From NCBI GenBank assembly GCA_019694875.1, contig JAIBBC010000002.1:868001-932000 (forward strand): DNA of 64,000 bases. The letters are read 5' to 3'. The notes under the pieces were generated by a model. That model did no database searches. It saw only the letters and a program-made list of their open reading frames with translations, and was not told the DNA's origin. Below are positions 34,039 through 41,960 of this stretch, in pieces. Each line of letters begins with the position of its first letter. Positions within the stretch are counted from its first letter, which is position 1. The translations under genes and the position numbers were made by a program. This DNA comes from Cyclobacteriaceae bacterium (GTDB taxonomy: Bacteria; Bacteroidota; Bacteroidia; Cytophagales; Cyclobacteriaceae).

Positions 34039-34080
34039 GGAGAAGTAGACTATCCACAAGGTATTAAAAAAATCCCGCAC

Positions 34081-35220
34081 GTGAAGATCAGATTAGCGTT
34101 GGTTTTAGGAGTGCTTGGCACTGCGTACTCAATATCGGCACAGGATACGACACGCATTTCGCTGTTGTTTATTGGAGACGTGATGCAGCATGATTCGCAG
34201 ATAAAAGCTGCTTACAATATTTCAGCTGACGCCTATGATTACAGTTCATGCTTTCAATTTGTAAAGCCTTATCTCGCTTCCGCTGATCTGGCAATCGGGA
34301 ATCTGGAGGTAACGCTGGCCGGTTCTCCGTACAAAGGATATCCGCAATTCAGCGCTCCTGATGAACTGGCGCTTACGCTGAAAGATGCTGGAATGGACAT
34401 TCTGGTAACGGCCAACAATCACTGTCTTGATCGGGGCAAGAAAGGCCTTGAGAGAACGGTGATGATGCTTGACAGTTTAGGCATCCTGCACACGGGAACA
34501 TTTCGGGATACAGTTGAACGCATGAATGATTACCCGCTGATTGTTGAAAAGAACGGATTTAAGCTGGCGTTGCTGAATTACACCTACGGAACAAACGGTA
34601 TCGCGGTAACCAAACCCAATGTTGTTAACCGGATTGATACAACAACCATCCGGAAGGATATGATCAAAGCAAAAGAGCTCATGCCCGATGCAATCATTGT
34701 GTTCCTGCACTGGGGTCAGGAATATCAGTCGCTCCCGAATAAATGGCAGCGCGATGTTGCTGCTGTATGCTTTGATGCGGGCGCCAAACTGGTCATCGGG
34801 GCACATCCGCATGTACTTCAGCCGATGGAATGGCGCAAAGAAAACGATCAGCTGATTGTATACTCGCTCGGCAATTTTGTAAGCGGCCAGCGCGACCGGT
34901 ACAAAAACGGGGGAGCCATGTTGAAAGTTAATCTGACGAAAACCGTTTTGGATAGTGTTTCCACCACCCGCATCGACTCAGCGGGATATATACTCGAATG
35001 GGTTTATCGCACGGCAGATGCAAAAAAATACTACTACATTTTGCCGGTGCCGGATTTTGAGAACGATACAACAGCATTTATTAAAGACGATGCATCGAAG
35101 GCTGCGCTCAAATTGTTTATTGACGATTCGCGCAAGCTGTTTAAAAGACACAACGTTTCGCTTGATGAAATTAAAACCCCTGTGCACGCAGGTGAAGCAT
35201 TAAAACCAGAAGAAGAATGA
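34081..35220 (+). CDS. CapA-family metallophosphoesterase-like protein
   Basis: This 379-residue exported protein starts at GTG and has a signal peptide (KIRLALVLGVLGTAYSISAQ). The body is a PGA_cap (CapA) domain: FIGDVMQH, YLASADLAIGNLEVTL, VTANNHCLDRGKKG, FLHWGQEYQ and IGAHPHVLQP. These give the metal-binding Asp, Asn and His residues of the calcineurin-like fold. In Bacillus CapA aids poly-gamma-glutamate capsule formation; many Gram-negative homologues have unknown substrates. The GTG start, abutting a divergent gene, leaves little leader. It overlaps crcB by 4 nt. Confidence 0.88.
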   Translation: MKIRLALVLGVLGTAYSISAQDTTRISLLFIGDVMQHDSQIKAAYNISADAYDYSSCFQFVKPYLASADLAIGNLEVTLAGSPYKGYPQFSAPDELALTLKDAGMDILVTANNHCLDRGKKGLERTVMMLDSLGILHTGTFRDTVERMNDYPLIVEKNGFKLALLNYTYGTNGIAVTKPNVVNRIDTTTIRKDMIKAKELMPDAIIVFLHWGQEYQSLPNKWQRDVAAVCFDAGAKLVIGAHPHVLQPMEWRKENDQLIVYSLGNFVSGQRDRYKNGGAMLKVNLTKTVLDSVSTTRIDSAGYILEWVYRTADAKKYYYILPVPDFENDTTAFIKDDASKAALKLFIDDSRKLFKRHNVSLDEIKTPVHAGEALKPEEE

Positions 35221-35585
35221 AACAAGTTCTCTTTGTCGGATTAGGTGGTGCCGCGGGAAGTATGCTGCGGTATTTGACCAACGTAATTACGCTGAAATAT
35301 TACTCAGCCAATTTTCCACTGGCCACATTCATCGTAAACGTGGCCGGTTGTTTTATTGCAGGACTCATCTTCGGATCAATCACGCAGGAAACTGCGGAAG
35401 CACAAAACCTCAAAGTTTTGTTGATAACAGGTTTCTGCGGTGGGTTTACTACGTTCTCCGCCTTTGCGCTTGAGAATGTCAGACTCATGAATTCAGGTAA
35501 TCTCTCAACAGCCGTTCTTTACACGGGGCTGAGCATTGTGGCAGGGTTGCTTGCTGCGTGGCTGGGTCTTTCAGTTGTACGCTGA
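35217..35585 (+). CDS. crcB: Fluoride ion channel CrcB/Fluc
   Basis: This 122-residue, four-helix fluoride exporter works as an antiparallel dimer. The N-terminal GLGGAAGSMLRYL, FIVNVAGCFIAGLIFG and GFCGGFTTFSAFALEN motifs are all present. They include the pore-lining Asn and the TTFS segment that holds the central sodium site. It starts within the end of the CapA-like gene (ATGA overlap), so it is translated from that transcript. I find no fluoride riboswitch in front of the operon. Confidence 0.94.
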   Translation: MKQVLFVGLGGAAGSMLRYLTNVITLKYYSANFPLATFIVNVAGCFIAGLIFGSITQETAEAQNLKVLLITGFCGGFTTFSAFALENVRLMNSGNLSTAVLYTGLSIVAGLLAAWLGLSVVR

Positions 35586-36317
35586 TTATCTTCTTCTTTT
35601 GTTACTCTTTTTGCCAGGACTCGGTCCACCACCGGCATCAAAAATCAGGCTGATTGTAAACTCCAGTCCTGTGAAATCAATTTTAGCGTCTTTATAGTCG
35701 ATGTCGGCTGTGGTTAGTGTTCCTGAATTATCGCTTCCGGTGTATGATCCTTTTAATGGAAAGCCTGCCTGACCCACGAGGTAATTTGTCTCAAACGAAA
35801 CTCCTACACTGCTCGTTACATAAAGGGTTAATTCTGCACCTGCATGATATCCAAAGCCCGGTTTGCTCGTAAACGTCAAATCTGAGTTAACGACTTCGAG
35901 TTCTTCAAATGTTCGCAATGCCCGATCGAAGTTTCCATAATTGATCTTGTTTCCAAAACAGTAAAAGAAAAAGCCACCGCCTTTTAAATCGAGCTCAACC
36001 TTTCCGGTCTTGAGCATCAACACGAGTTCGGCCGGAACGAACGCTGTAAAGTTGGGGCCAACGAGTGGATTTTTGCTGTCGAACGGAAGGTCTTTCAAAT
36101 TCAATCCGCTCATGCGGTATAACGATCCGCCTGTTTCAAGTGAAAGGAAGTCGGTAAGATTAACACCAATCCCGCGAACGGAAAATGGGCTGACGGGTGT
36201 TGACAGATAGCCATTCTTCGGCAGAAAATACGAGAACGACAGTCCAAACTGTTGTGCTTGCGCGAATGATGTTATTAATAGTAAAGCCAGTACAATGAAC
36301 TTTATCTTGCGGATCAT
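35586..36317 (-). CDS. Outer-membrane beta-barrel-like protein of unknown function
   Basis: This 243-residue protein has a signal peptide (MIRKIKFIVLALLLITSFAQAQ) and a mature part with alternating hydrophobic strands (for example VELDLKGGGFFFYCFG and LTLYVTSSVGVSFETNYLVG). A polar, basic tail ends SNKRRR. I see no catalytic motif. The GVSFETNYLVGQAG pattern and IGVNLTDFLSLETGGSLYRM fit small outer-membrane barrels, but the basic tail is atypical because such proteins usually end in an aromatic residue. It overlaps the LTA-synthase-like gene by 4 nt, so they are coexpressed, and it converges with crcB with no gap. Confidence 0.65.
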   Translation of the reverse strand: MIRKIKFIVLALLLITSFAQAQQFGLSFSYFLPKNGYLSTPVSPFSVRGIGVNLTDFLSLETGGSLYRMSGLNLKDLPFDSKNPLVGPNFTAFVPAELVLMLKTGKVELDLKGGGFFFYCFGNKINYGNFDRALRTFEELEVVNSDLTFTSKPGFGYHAGAELTLYVTSSVGVSFETNYLVGQAGFPLKGSYTGSDNSGTLTTADIDYKDAKIDFTGLEFTISLIFDAGGGPSPGKKSNKRRR

Positions 36318-38146
36318 TTTTTCGAATTATAGTCGAGGAATAATTTTTGAACGTACGCCCGGGCCGGATAGGTGTCTTCTTCTTTGGTAACACCGGTTTG
36401 GTGGAGGTACAACTTGCCGGGATTGTCATACACGATGTAATGCCCGGGATCCACATAACCATATCCATCAATGAAGATGTACATCGCAAAATCTTTTGTG
36501 TTGTTGCCGAACATGTCCTTGCTGAAAACAAAATCTGCCGATGGCTTGTCGAGTTGCGCCAGCAATGTGTTCGCAATATCGGTTTGTCCACCGTAACGGG
36601 TAACAAGTGTATCTTTCTTTATCGCGCCTCCCAGCCAGAGCATAGGCGTATGGAATTTTTCACGGATACGGGAATCAATTTTATCCGGTAAACGATGCCC
36701 GTGATCGGCTGTGATTACAATCAATGTGTTGTTCCACCACGGTTGCTTTTTGCAGTATGCAATAAAGTCACCGATACATTTGTCGGTGTAGTAACATGAA
36801 TTTAAAAACAGCGAAGGGTCGTCTTCACCCGGTATTTGTTTGAGCGGAACATCAAACGGCTCGTGACTGCTCAGCGTAAGCATGGCTTTGAAGAACGGCT
36901 TGTTCAGTGAAGTGGTATCAAGTTCCTTTTCTGCCTGTTCGAAAAGGTATTGATCGTGTACTCCCCATTTGGAAGTGTTGTAATCGCTGTCGAAGTCATC
37001 CACGGAAGTAATGTGTCGGAATCCTCCGTACGTCAGGAACGAACGATAGTTTGCAAAGTCGGCATCGCCTCCGTACACAAATGAGGTTTGGTAACCAAGG
37101 CCTTCAAGCTTGCGACTGAGGTAGGGCAGTTTCTGTGTTTTATCCGGAAACTTGATGATCGATCGCTGTGTCTGCGCGGGAAAGGCGCTGAGGATGCTTA
37201 CCAAACCTTTGTCTGTCCGGTCGCCACTCGCATAGAAATTGGTGAACAGAATTCCTTCCCGGCTGAGTCGGTTGAAGTTGGGCGTGATTCCCTTTCGTCC
37301 GCCAAGCGGTTCGATAACGTTGGCGGTAAATCCTTCGACTATCACCAGTATGATGTTCGGCCTTTTTGTTGTAAGGACAGAGGTTGTTGAATCGTTCTGC
37401 GGATACAGGCTTTTGAAATACGTTTCAGTAAGCGAGCGATCGAAATAATCTTCCGGATACTGCAGGTTTACATCGCTTTGCAGGCTGCTCAGGAAATTCC
37501 AAAGCACATTAATGCCGGCATGGTTGGCGAAGTTGTTGGTTTTATGGAAGTACACCTGGCCCGCATTCATCGTGGCAACGCTAAATCCGCCCCGGATGGG
37601 AATGAACATCAATGCCGTTACAACAAACAGGGGAATGGCAACTTTCTTATTCACAGGGTTCAGCCTAGATGCATACCGGCCCACAAAACGGAAATAGCTG
37701 AATGTAAAAACTACCAACAGCACGATCAAAATGATGATGAGCAAGGCGATAACACCTTTACCGGCACTTCCGGCCGCCTCTGAACTCATGTAAAACAATG
37801 GAGTTGTGTTCAGTCGAAAGCCCCAGTGATGATAAAGTTCGAGATCCGTGACAACGGCTGCACAAAGCGCTGTCAGCATCAGCATGTTGATGGCATGCAG
37901 CGCATACACAACCCATTTGCCTTGCGTAAAAACTGACGCGATAAGAATTAACCCCGAAAGCAACAGGATGTATCCCGTCATGCTCATGTCCATGCGCAAG
38001 CCATAGATCATCGCTTTTGCGATATCGCCCCAGGTTAGCTGGGCTGTGAGGTCGGCATTGTAAACAAGAAAGCAAATCCTCGCAACGATCATAACCACCA
38101 TCCAGAAGATGGCGAGCCGAAGCAATATTTGAAAGCGTTCGCGCAT
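36314..38146 (-). CDS. LTA-synthase-like sulfatase-fold membrane enzyme
   Basis: This 610-residue protein has about five N-terminal helices (to about residue 190) and a large extracytoplasmic alkaline-phosphatase-fold domain. That domain shows RPNIILVIVEGF (metal Glu), DRTDKGLVS (nucleophile Thr), VYGGDADFANYR, KWGVHDQYL and ITADHGHRLP (metal Asp/His). This is the layout of lipoteichoic acid synthases and phosphoglycerol transferases such as MdoB. In a Gram-negative, phosphoglycerol decoration of glycans or lipids is more likely than true LTA. It precedes and overlaps the outer-membrane protein gene, suggesting a shared envelope function. Catalytic residues are intact. Confidence 0.88.
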   Translation of the reverse strand: MRERFQILLRLAIFWMVVMIVARICFLVYNADLTAQLTWGDIAKAMIYGLRMDMSMTGYILLLSGLILIASVFTQGKWVVYALHAINMLMLTALCAAVVTDLELYHHWGFRLNTTPLFYMSSEAAGSAGKGVIALLIIILIVLLVVFTFSYFRFVGRYASRLNPVNKKVAIPLFVVTALMFIPIRGGFSVATMNAGQVYFHKTNNFANHAGINVLWNFLSSLQSDVNLQYPEDYFDRSLTETYFKSLYPQNDSTTSVLTTKRPNIILVIVEGFTANVIEPLGGRKGITPNFNRLSREGILFTNFYASGDRTDKGLVSILSAFPAQTQRSIIKFPDKTQKLPYLSRKLEGLGYQTSFVYGGDADFANYRSFLTYGGFRHITSVDDFDSDYNTSKWGVHDQYLFEQAEKELDTTSLNKPFFKAMLTLSSHEPFDVPLKQIPGEDDPSLFLNSCYYTDKCIGDFIAYCKKQPWWNNTLIVITADHGHRLPDKIDSRIREKFHTPMLWLGGAIKKDTLVTRYGGQTDIANTLLAQLDKPSADFVFSKDMFGNNTKDFAMYIFIDGYGYVDPGHYIVYDNPGKLYLHQTGVTKEEDTYPARAYVQKLFLDYNSKK

Positions 38147-38231
38147 ATCAGGTAAACCGGCCGTGCAACCTCAACAGCTTGGGTTTTCAGTTAAAATATC
38201 CCTAAAATTAGGTCTAATAATTTATTGAACA

Positions 38232-39932
38232 ATGAACAAGCTCTTACCCCTTTTACTCTTTGTTGTTTTCATTTCATGTTCAGGAAAGAAACCGGCAGAT
38301 CTTGTGATCACCGGAGGCACGATCTATACGATGGATGCTTCGCAACCTGTTGTTGAAGCAGTAGTTGTTAATGAAGATACCATTGTTTTTGCAGGTACGG
38401 CAAAAGCTGCAGCTGAATGGATTGGCGACAACACGAACGTTATTGAGCTGCAGGGCAAAACAATGGTACCCGGTTTTATTGAAGGTCACGGCCACTTTAT
38501 GGGCGTGGGCTACAATGAACTCGACCTTGATCTTTCGGGTGTAAAGACCTTTGATGAAATTGTTGAACGCGTGCGGATTGCTGCAAGCAAGGCCAAGCCG
38601 GGCGAATGGATTCTCGGTCGTGGCTGGCACCAGGATAAATGGGACGTAAAACCTGCCGACATGGTGAAGGGTTATCCATCGCATGCACAGCTAAGCGCAG
38701 TATCGCCCGATAATCCTGTATTCCTTTCACATGCCAGTGGTCACATGAGTCTCGCGAATGCGAAAGCGATGGAGATTGCCGGAGTCAATCAGTTGTCGAA
38801 GGAAAGCCTGAACAAATTCAGCGATGAGGGCGGAGAGATCATCCGTGATGCGAATGGCAATCCGACCGGGTTGTTCAACGAAAATGCAGAAGATGTAATT
38901 GCAAAGTTCATTCCCGCAAATGATTCCGAACGGATGACAAAAGCATTTGAGCTCGCCACACAAACATGTTTGAAGAATGGCATCACCGGGTTTCATGATG
39001 CGGGTGTTGGTCGGGAGGTAATTAATTTTTATAAAAGCCAGTATGCTTTAGGAAAGTTCGGACTTCGGATGTACGTGATGGTAACGGGCTGGGACCGCGA
39101 CCTAGTGCATGAGTGGTTTAAGAAAGGGCCGGAAGTTGATCCAAAGCACTGGTTGACAATCCGCTCGATTAAGTTGAATTGTGACGGTGCGTTGGGTTCG
39201 CGCGGAGCCTGGTTGCTTGAACCGTATACCGACCGCCCCGACTTTTATGGCATGGCTACACTCTCAATGGATACCGTGCTGGCAACTTCGCGTGACGCGC
39301 TGAAGGCAGGATTTCAGGTTTGCTCACATGCGATTGGCGACCGCGCCAACCGCGAGATTCTTGATCGTTACGAAATGGCGATGAAAGAAAACCCTGACGT
39401 GAAAGATTCCCGGTTCCGCATTGAGCATGCACAGCATTTAAACCCGACAGACATTCCGCGCTTCGCCAAACTTGGCGTGATTCCGGCTATGCAGGCAATC
39501 CACATGGCCAGCGATCGGCCGTGGGCTATCGACAGGCTGGGAGAGAAGCGTATCAAGGAAGGTGCATACATGTGGCAGTCGCTGTTGAAGTCAGGTGCCA
39601 GGATTGTAAACGGAACCGATGCTCCGGTTGAACCGGTAAATCCAATCCCGAGTTTCTATGCTTCCGTTACCCGGATGACATTGAAGGGTGAACCTGAGGG
39701 TGGCTATGAGCCGGAAGAAAAAATGACCCGCGAACAGGCTTTGCGTTCGTATACATTGGATGCTGCCTATGGAGCATTTGAAGAAAAATTCAAGGGCTCC
39801 ATTGAAAAAGGTAAGCTTGCCGACTTCGCCATTTTGTCGAAAGACATCATGACCATTCCTGATAAAGAAATTCTCAGCGCAGAGGTGCTGACAACCATCG
39901 TAGGCGGCAAGGTGGTTTATGAAAAGAAGTAA
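38232..39932 (+). CDS. Lipoprotein amidohydrolase (YtcJ-like)
   Basis: This 566-residue metal-dependent hydrolase is of the amidohydrolase superfamily. It has a lipobox (ISCSG, Cys16), so it is anchored to the envelope. Metal-binding elements are GFIEGHGHF (HxH), SHAIGDRANREIL, RIEHAQHL and NGTDAPVEP (Asp). The wide N-terminal domain (LVITGGTIYTMD) and the C-terminal AILSKDIM-VVGGKVVYEK strand are typical of the YtcJ/exoenzyme group. The substrate could be a cyclic amide or N-acyl compound and cannot be deduced. A terminator follows at 39962. Confidence 0.92.
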   Translation: MNKLLPLLLFVVFISCSGKKPADLVITGGTIYTMDASQPVVEAVVVNEDTIVFAGTAKAAAEWIGDNTNVIELQGKTMVPGFIEGHGHFMGVGYNELDLDLSGVKTFDEIVERVRIAASKAKPGEWILGRGWHQDKWDVKPADMVKGYPSHAQLSAVSPDNPVFLSHASGHMSLANAKAMEIAGVNQLSKESLNKFSDEGGEIIRDANGNPTGLFNENAEDVIAKFIPANDSERMTKAFELATQTCLKNGITGFHDAGVGREVINFYKSQYALGKFGLRMYVMVTGWDRDLVHEWFKKGPEVDPKHWLTIRSIKLNCDGALGSRGAWLLEPYTDRPDFYGMATLSMDTVLATSRDALKAGFQVCSHAIGDRANREILDRYEMAMKENPDVKDSRFRIEHAQHLNPTDIPRFAKLGVIPAMQAIHMASDRPWAIDRLGEKRIKEGAYMWQSLLKSGARIVNGTDAPVEPVNPIPSFYASVTRMTLKGEPEGGYEPEEKMTREQALRSYTLDAAYGAFEEKFKGSIEKGKLADFAILSKDIMTIPDKEILSAEVLTTIVGGKVVYEKK

Positions 39933-39961
39933 TTGAGTTAGTCATCCGCTGCAGCAATAAA

Positions 39962-39990
39962 AAAGGGAACCGCGAGGCTCCCTTTATTTT
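39962..39990. terminator. Bidirectional terminator between convergent genes
   Basis: AAAGGGAaCC-GCGA-GGcTCCCTTT forms a nine-pair stem with one mismatch. A T-run follows on the plus strand (ATTTTT), and an A-run preceding it serves the minus strand. It stops both the amidohydrolase gene and the TerB-like gene. Confidence 0.85.
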
Positions 39991-40010
39991 TGGTTTATAG
40001 GTTAGGTTGA

Positions 40011-40415
40011 TTAAAACACGATAAACTTCTCAGCTTTCTTACGCAGCATGTCGCGGTCAGCCGTAATAGACGGATCGCTGTAAATATGCTGTGAAAGCTC
40101 GCGTACTACTCCCTTCTTATACCCCATTTTTTCTGCGATCTGTTCGCAGAACATGATTTCGCTTTTAAACACCTGTCCGTCCATTTTCATCATCTGGATC
40201 AGGTAATATAAATGCTCGAACTTCTCGTCAGAGGTCAATGCGCTGATGGTGCTGATAGGTTGCGGGTTTTTAATCATCTCGGCAACTTCTTCTTTACTCA
40301 TGCCGTTTGCTTTTCCTACCATGTGAATAAGCTTTGCTTCGCGGTCCTCAATCGTGCTGTCACTGGCTGCCAGATTGATCAGGATGTTGAGCTCTGCTTT
40401 TTTATTAAATGCCAT
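40011..40415 (-). CDS. TerB-like domain protein
   Basis: This 134-residue, mostly helical cytosolic protein resembles the TerB/tellurite-resistance fold in its repeated acidic helices, such as LINLAASDSTIEDREAKLIHMVG and YLIQMMKMDGQVFKSEIMFCEQIAEKMG. These pair as in the TerB double-helix repeat. TerB domains often bind metals and act in stress or signalling complexes. No ter operon is nearby. A candidate promoter lies at 40461-40493. The domain call is moderate because only the pattern, not a full profile, can be judged here. Confidence 0.65.
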   Translation of the reverse strand: MAFNKKAELNILINLAASDSTIEDREAKLIHMVGKANGMSKEEVAEMIKNPQPISTISALTSDEKFEHLYYLIQMMKMDGQVFKSEIMFCEQIAEKMGYKKGVVRELSQHIYSDPSITADRDMLRKKAEKFIVF

Positions 40416-40460
40416 AGGTTGAAATGTTGTTTTGGATCCGAAAATATTTGAATAAGCTTT

Positions 40461-40493
40461 GAAATATAGGGAAAATTACGATGTTTTGGCAAA
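40461..40493 (-). promoter_or_regulatory. Candidate promoter of the TerB-like gene
   Basis: On the minus strand TTTG (40493-40490) is followed after 21 bases by TATATTTC (40468-40461). This is one base from the Bacteroidota -7 consensus TAnnTTTG with an acceptable -33 spacing. It lies 46 bases upstream of the start codon. Confidence 0.45.
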
Positions 40494-40561
40494 TGAACAA
40501 AAAATAGACTCACGCGCAACCTTCTGATAACACGCTGGTCTTTAGGAGTAAACAGGTAAAT

Positions 40562-41242
40562 ATGAAAAGGCTTATAATCATCTTCCTCGTACTGATAACT
40601 GCGGTTGCTTTCGGTCAGAAATCGGAGAATCGTTCAGTAGATTCGTTCAAGGGTGTTAAGGCATTACAGGGAATTGACGTGTATCTGAAGAAAGGTTCGA
40701 AAGAAGCTGTAAGGGTGGAGGTGAGCGGTGTGGACTTGAGTGATGTATTAACGGAAGTTTCGGGCGACTACCTGAGAATCCAGATGAGACAGGGCAACTA
40801 TCGCAACGAGCACTCGGTTAAAGTGTATGTAACCTACGTAGAACTTACTAAGCTATCGGCCAGTTCGGCCGGGGCAATTTTTGCTGAAAATGTAATTAAA
40901 TCCGACATGCTCTCCCTGAGCGCATCCAGTGCGGGAACAGTTGATATTCAGGTTGATGCCGGAACGATTGACGTAAGTGCTTCCAGCGCGGCCGAAATTG
41001 AACTGAAAGGTAAGGCAACCAGCATCTCGATTAATGCCGTAAGTGCTGCCGAGGTGGATGCCTACGAGCTGACAGCCGACAACGTAGATGTTAGTGCAGT
41101 GAGTGCAGGCTCGGCCAAAGTAAACGCAGTTAAGTCAATCAAGGCAAGGGCAGTGAGTGGAGGTTCCATCCGCTACCGTGGAAACCCCGAGCAGAGCAAC
41201 ACCACATCCTCCAGCGGTGGCTCGGTGAAGAAATCAAACTAA
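40562..41242 (+). CDS. DUF2807 (head GIN domain) exported protein
   Basis: This 226-residue exported protein has signal peptide MKRLIIIFLVLITAVAFGQ. After the VKALQGIDVYLKKG strand the chain forms a right-handed beta-solenoid-like ladder with regularly spaced SASSAG, SASSA and SAVSAG turns (about residues 99-190), characteristic of DUF2807, the putative auto-transporter head GIN domain. The tail is Ser/Gly rich. These proteins are common in Bacteroidota envelopes but have no firmly known function. It ends 9 bases inside the convergent membrane-protein gene. Confidence 0.85.
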   Translation: MKRLIIIFLVLITAVAFGQKSENRSVDSFKGVKALQGIDVYLKKGSKEAVRVEVSGVDLSDVLTEVSGDYLRIQMRQGNYRNEHSVKVYVTYVELTKLSASSAGAIFAENVIKSDMLSLSASSAGTVDIQVDAGTIDVSASSAAEIELKGKATSISINAVSAAEVDAYELTADNVDVSAVSAGSAKVNAVKSIKARAVSGGSIRYRGNPEQSNTTSSSGGSVKKSN

Positions 41243-41746
41243 CGTATTATCCTGTAACGGACAGTTTAAAAAGCTGGCGGCCTTCTGAAGTATGGTTGTC
41301 AGCTTTTCTTTTTTACGGCTGTTGATCAGGTGAATCTTTTCACCATTATTCAGCTTCAGGTACGCATTGTATTCCGTATTCTCGAAAACGGATGAATAAT
41401 TGTTGTGTGTGGTGTACGCCCGGGTCGTGGATTTGGCGCTGTTAATGTAAATCTTTTCCGCACCGGGGAATTTCTTCCATTTGCCGCCCCGAATAATAAA
41501 ATAAAACGAAATGTACTCGCGGAAGCGGCCTTTGCTGAGGTCGATCTCCGTACCGTCAGCTGCACTCAGAATAAACCCGGCAGCAAAAACCAGCACCGAA
41601 CTCATTACCGGTTTTTCAAGTATTAGTGCCAATCCTGCCAGAAGTATAACAACTGCGATCAGTTGGAAATGCCAGGGAAACAAGGTGCTGTTCCGAATGT
41701 CGACCTTCTGATTGTTCATGGGGTAAACAAAAATAGGAAGTTCCAT
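41234..41746 (-). CDS. Hypothetical membrane protein
   Basis: This protein of about 170 residues (start at MELPIFVYP; the ATG at 41719 is also possible) has two adjacent hydrophobic helices, LIAVVILLAGLALIL and SSVLVFAAGFIL. A soluble C-terminal part follows, with the pattern LSKGRFREYISFYFIIRGGKWKKFPGAEKIYI that suggests a beta-rich PH-like cytosolic domain. The function is unknown. It is tail-to-tail with the DUF2807 gene, overlapping it by 9 bases. The frame is open and hydrophobic segments are well formed, so I regard it as a real gene. Confidence 0.55.
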   Translation of the reverse strand: MELPIFVYPMNNQKVDIRNSTLFPWHFQLIAVVILLAGLALILEKPVMSSVLVFAAGFILSAADGTEIDLSKGRFREYISFYFIIRGGKWKKFPGAEKIYINSAKSTTRAYTTHNNYSSVFENTEYNAYLKLNNGEKIHLINSRKKEKLTTILQKAASFLNCPLQDNTLV

Positions 41747-41918
41747 GGACTTGTATCCGCTATTGCCATGTGTTAGCAAATGCTTCCGGTAACGTGTGCA
41801 TGGAATGACTTAAAGTATTTCTTGATATGATGGGTCAAAATTTTACGTGATTTTATAAATCCACACACTATTTTTCTAAAAACTGGTTCGTTTTTAACCC
41901 TGTCATGGTAAAAATCGA

Positions 41919-41926
41919 TAGATTTG
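41919..41926 (+). promoter_or_regulatory. Candidate -7 element of the glutamine synthetase gene
   Basis: TAGATTTG fits TAnnTTTG exactly and lies 35 bases before the ATG, giving a leader of roughly 28 bases. No clear TTTG is found at the -33 position; the TTTTTAACC stretch is the closest. It is a partial motif match. Confidence 0.4.
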
Positions 41927-41960
41927 TGCCCGTAATACTTCCAAAACAACAACCACTATT

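Noticed and set aside
34039-34080. Fluoride riboswitch before capA-crcB
   Set aside because: Only 42 bases lie between divergent starts, too few, and no matching pseudoknot pattern is visible.
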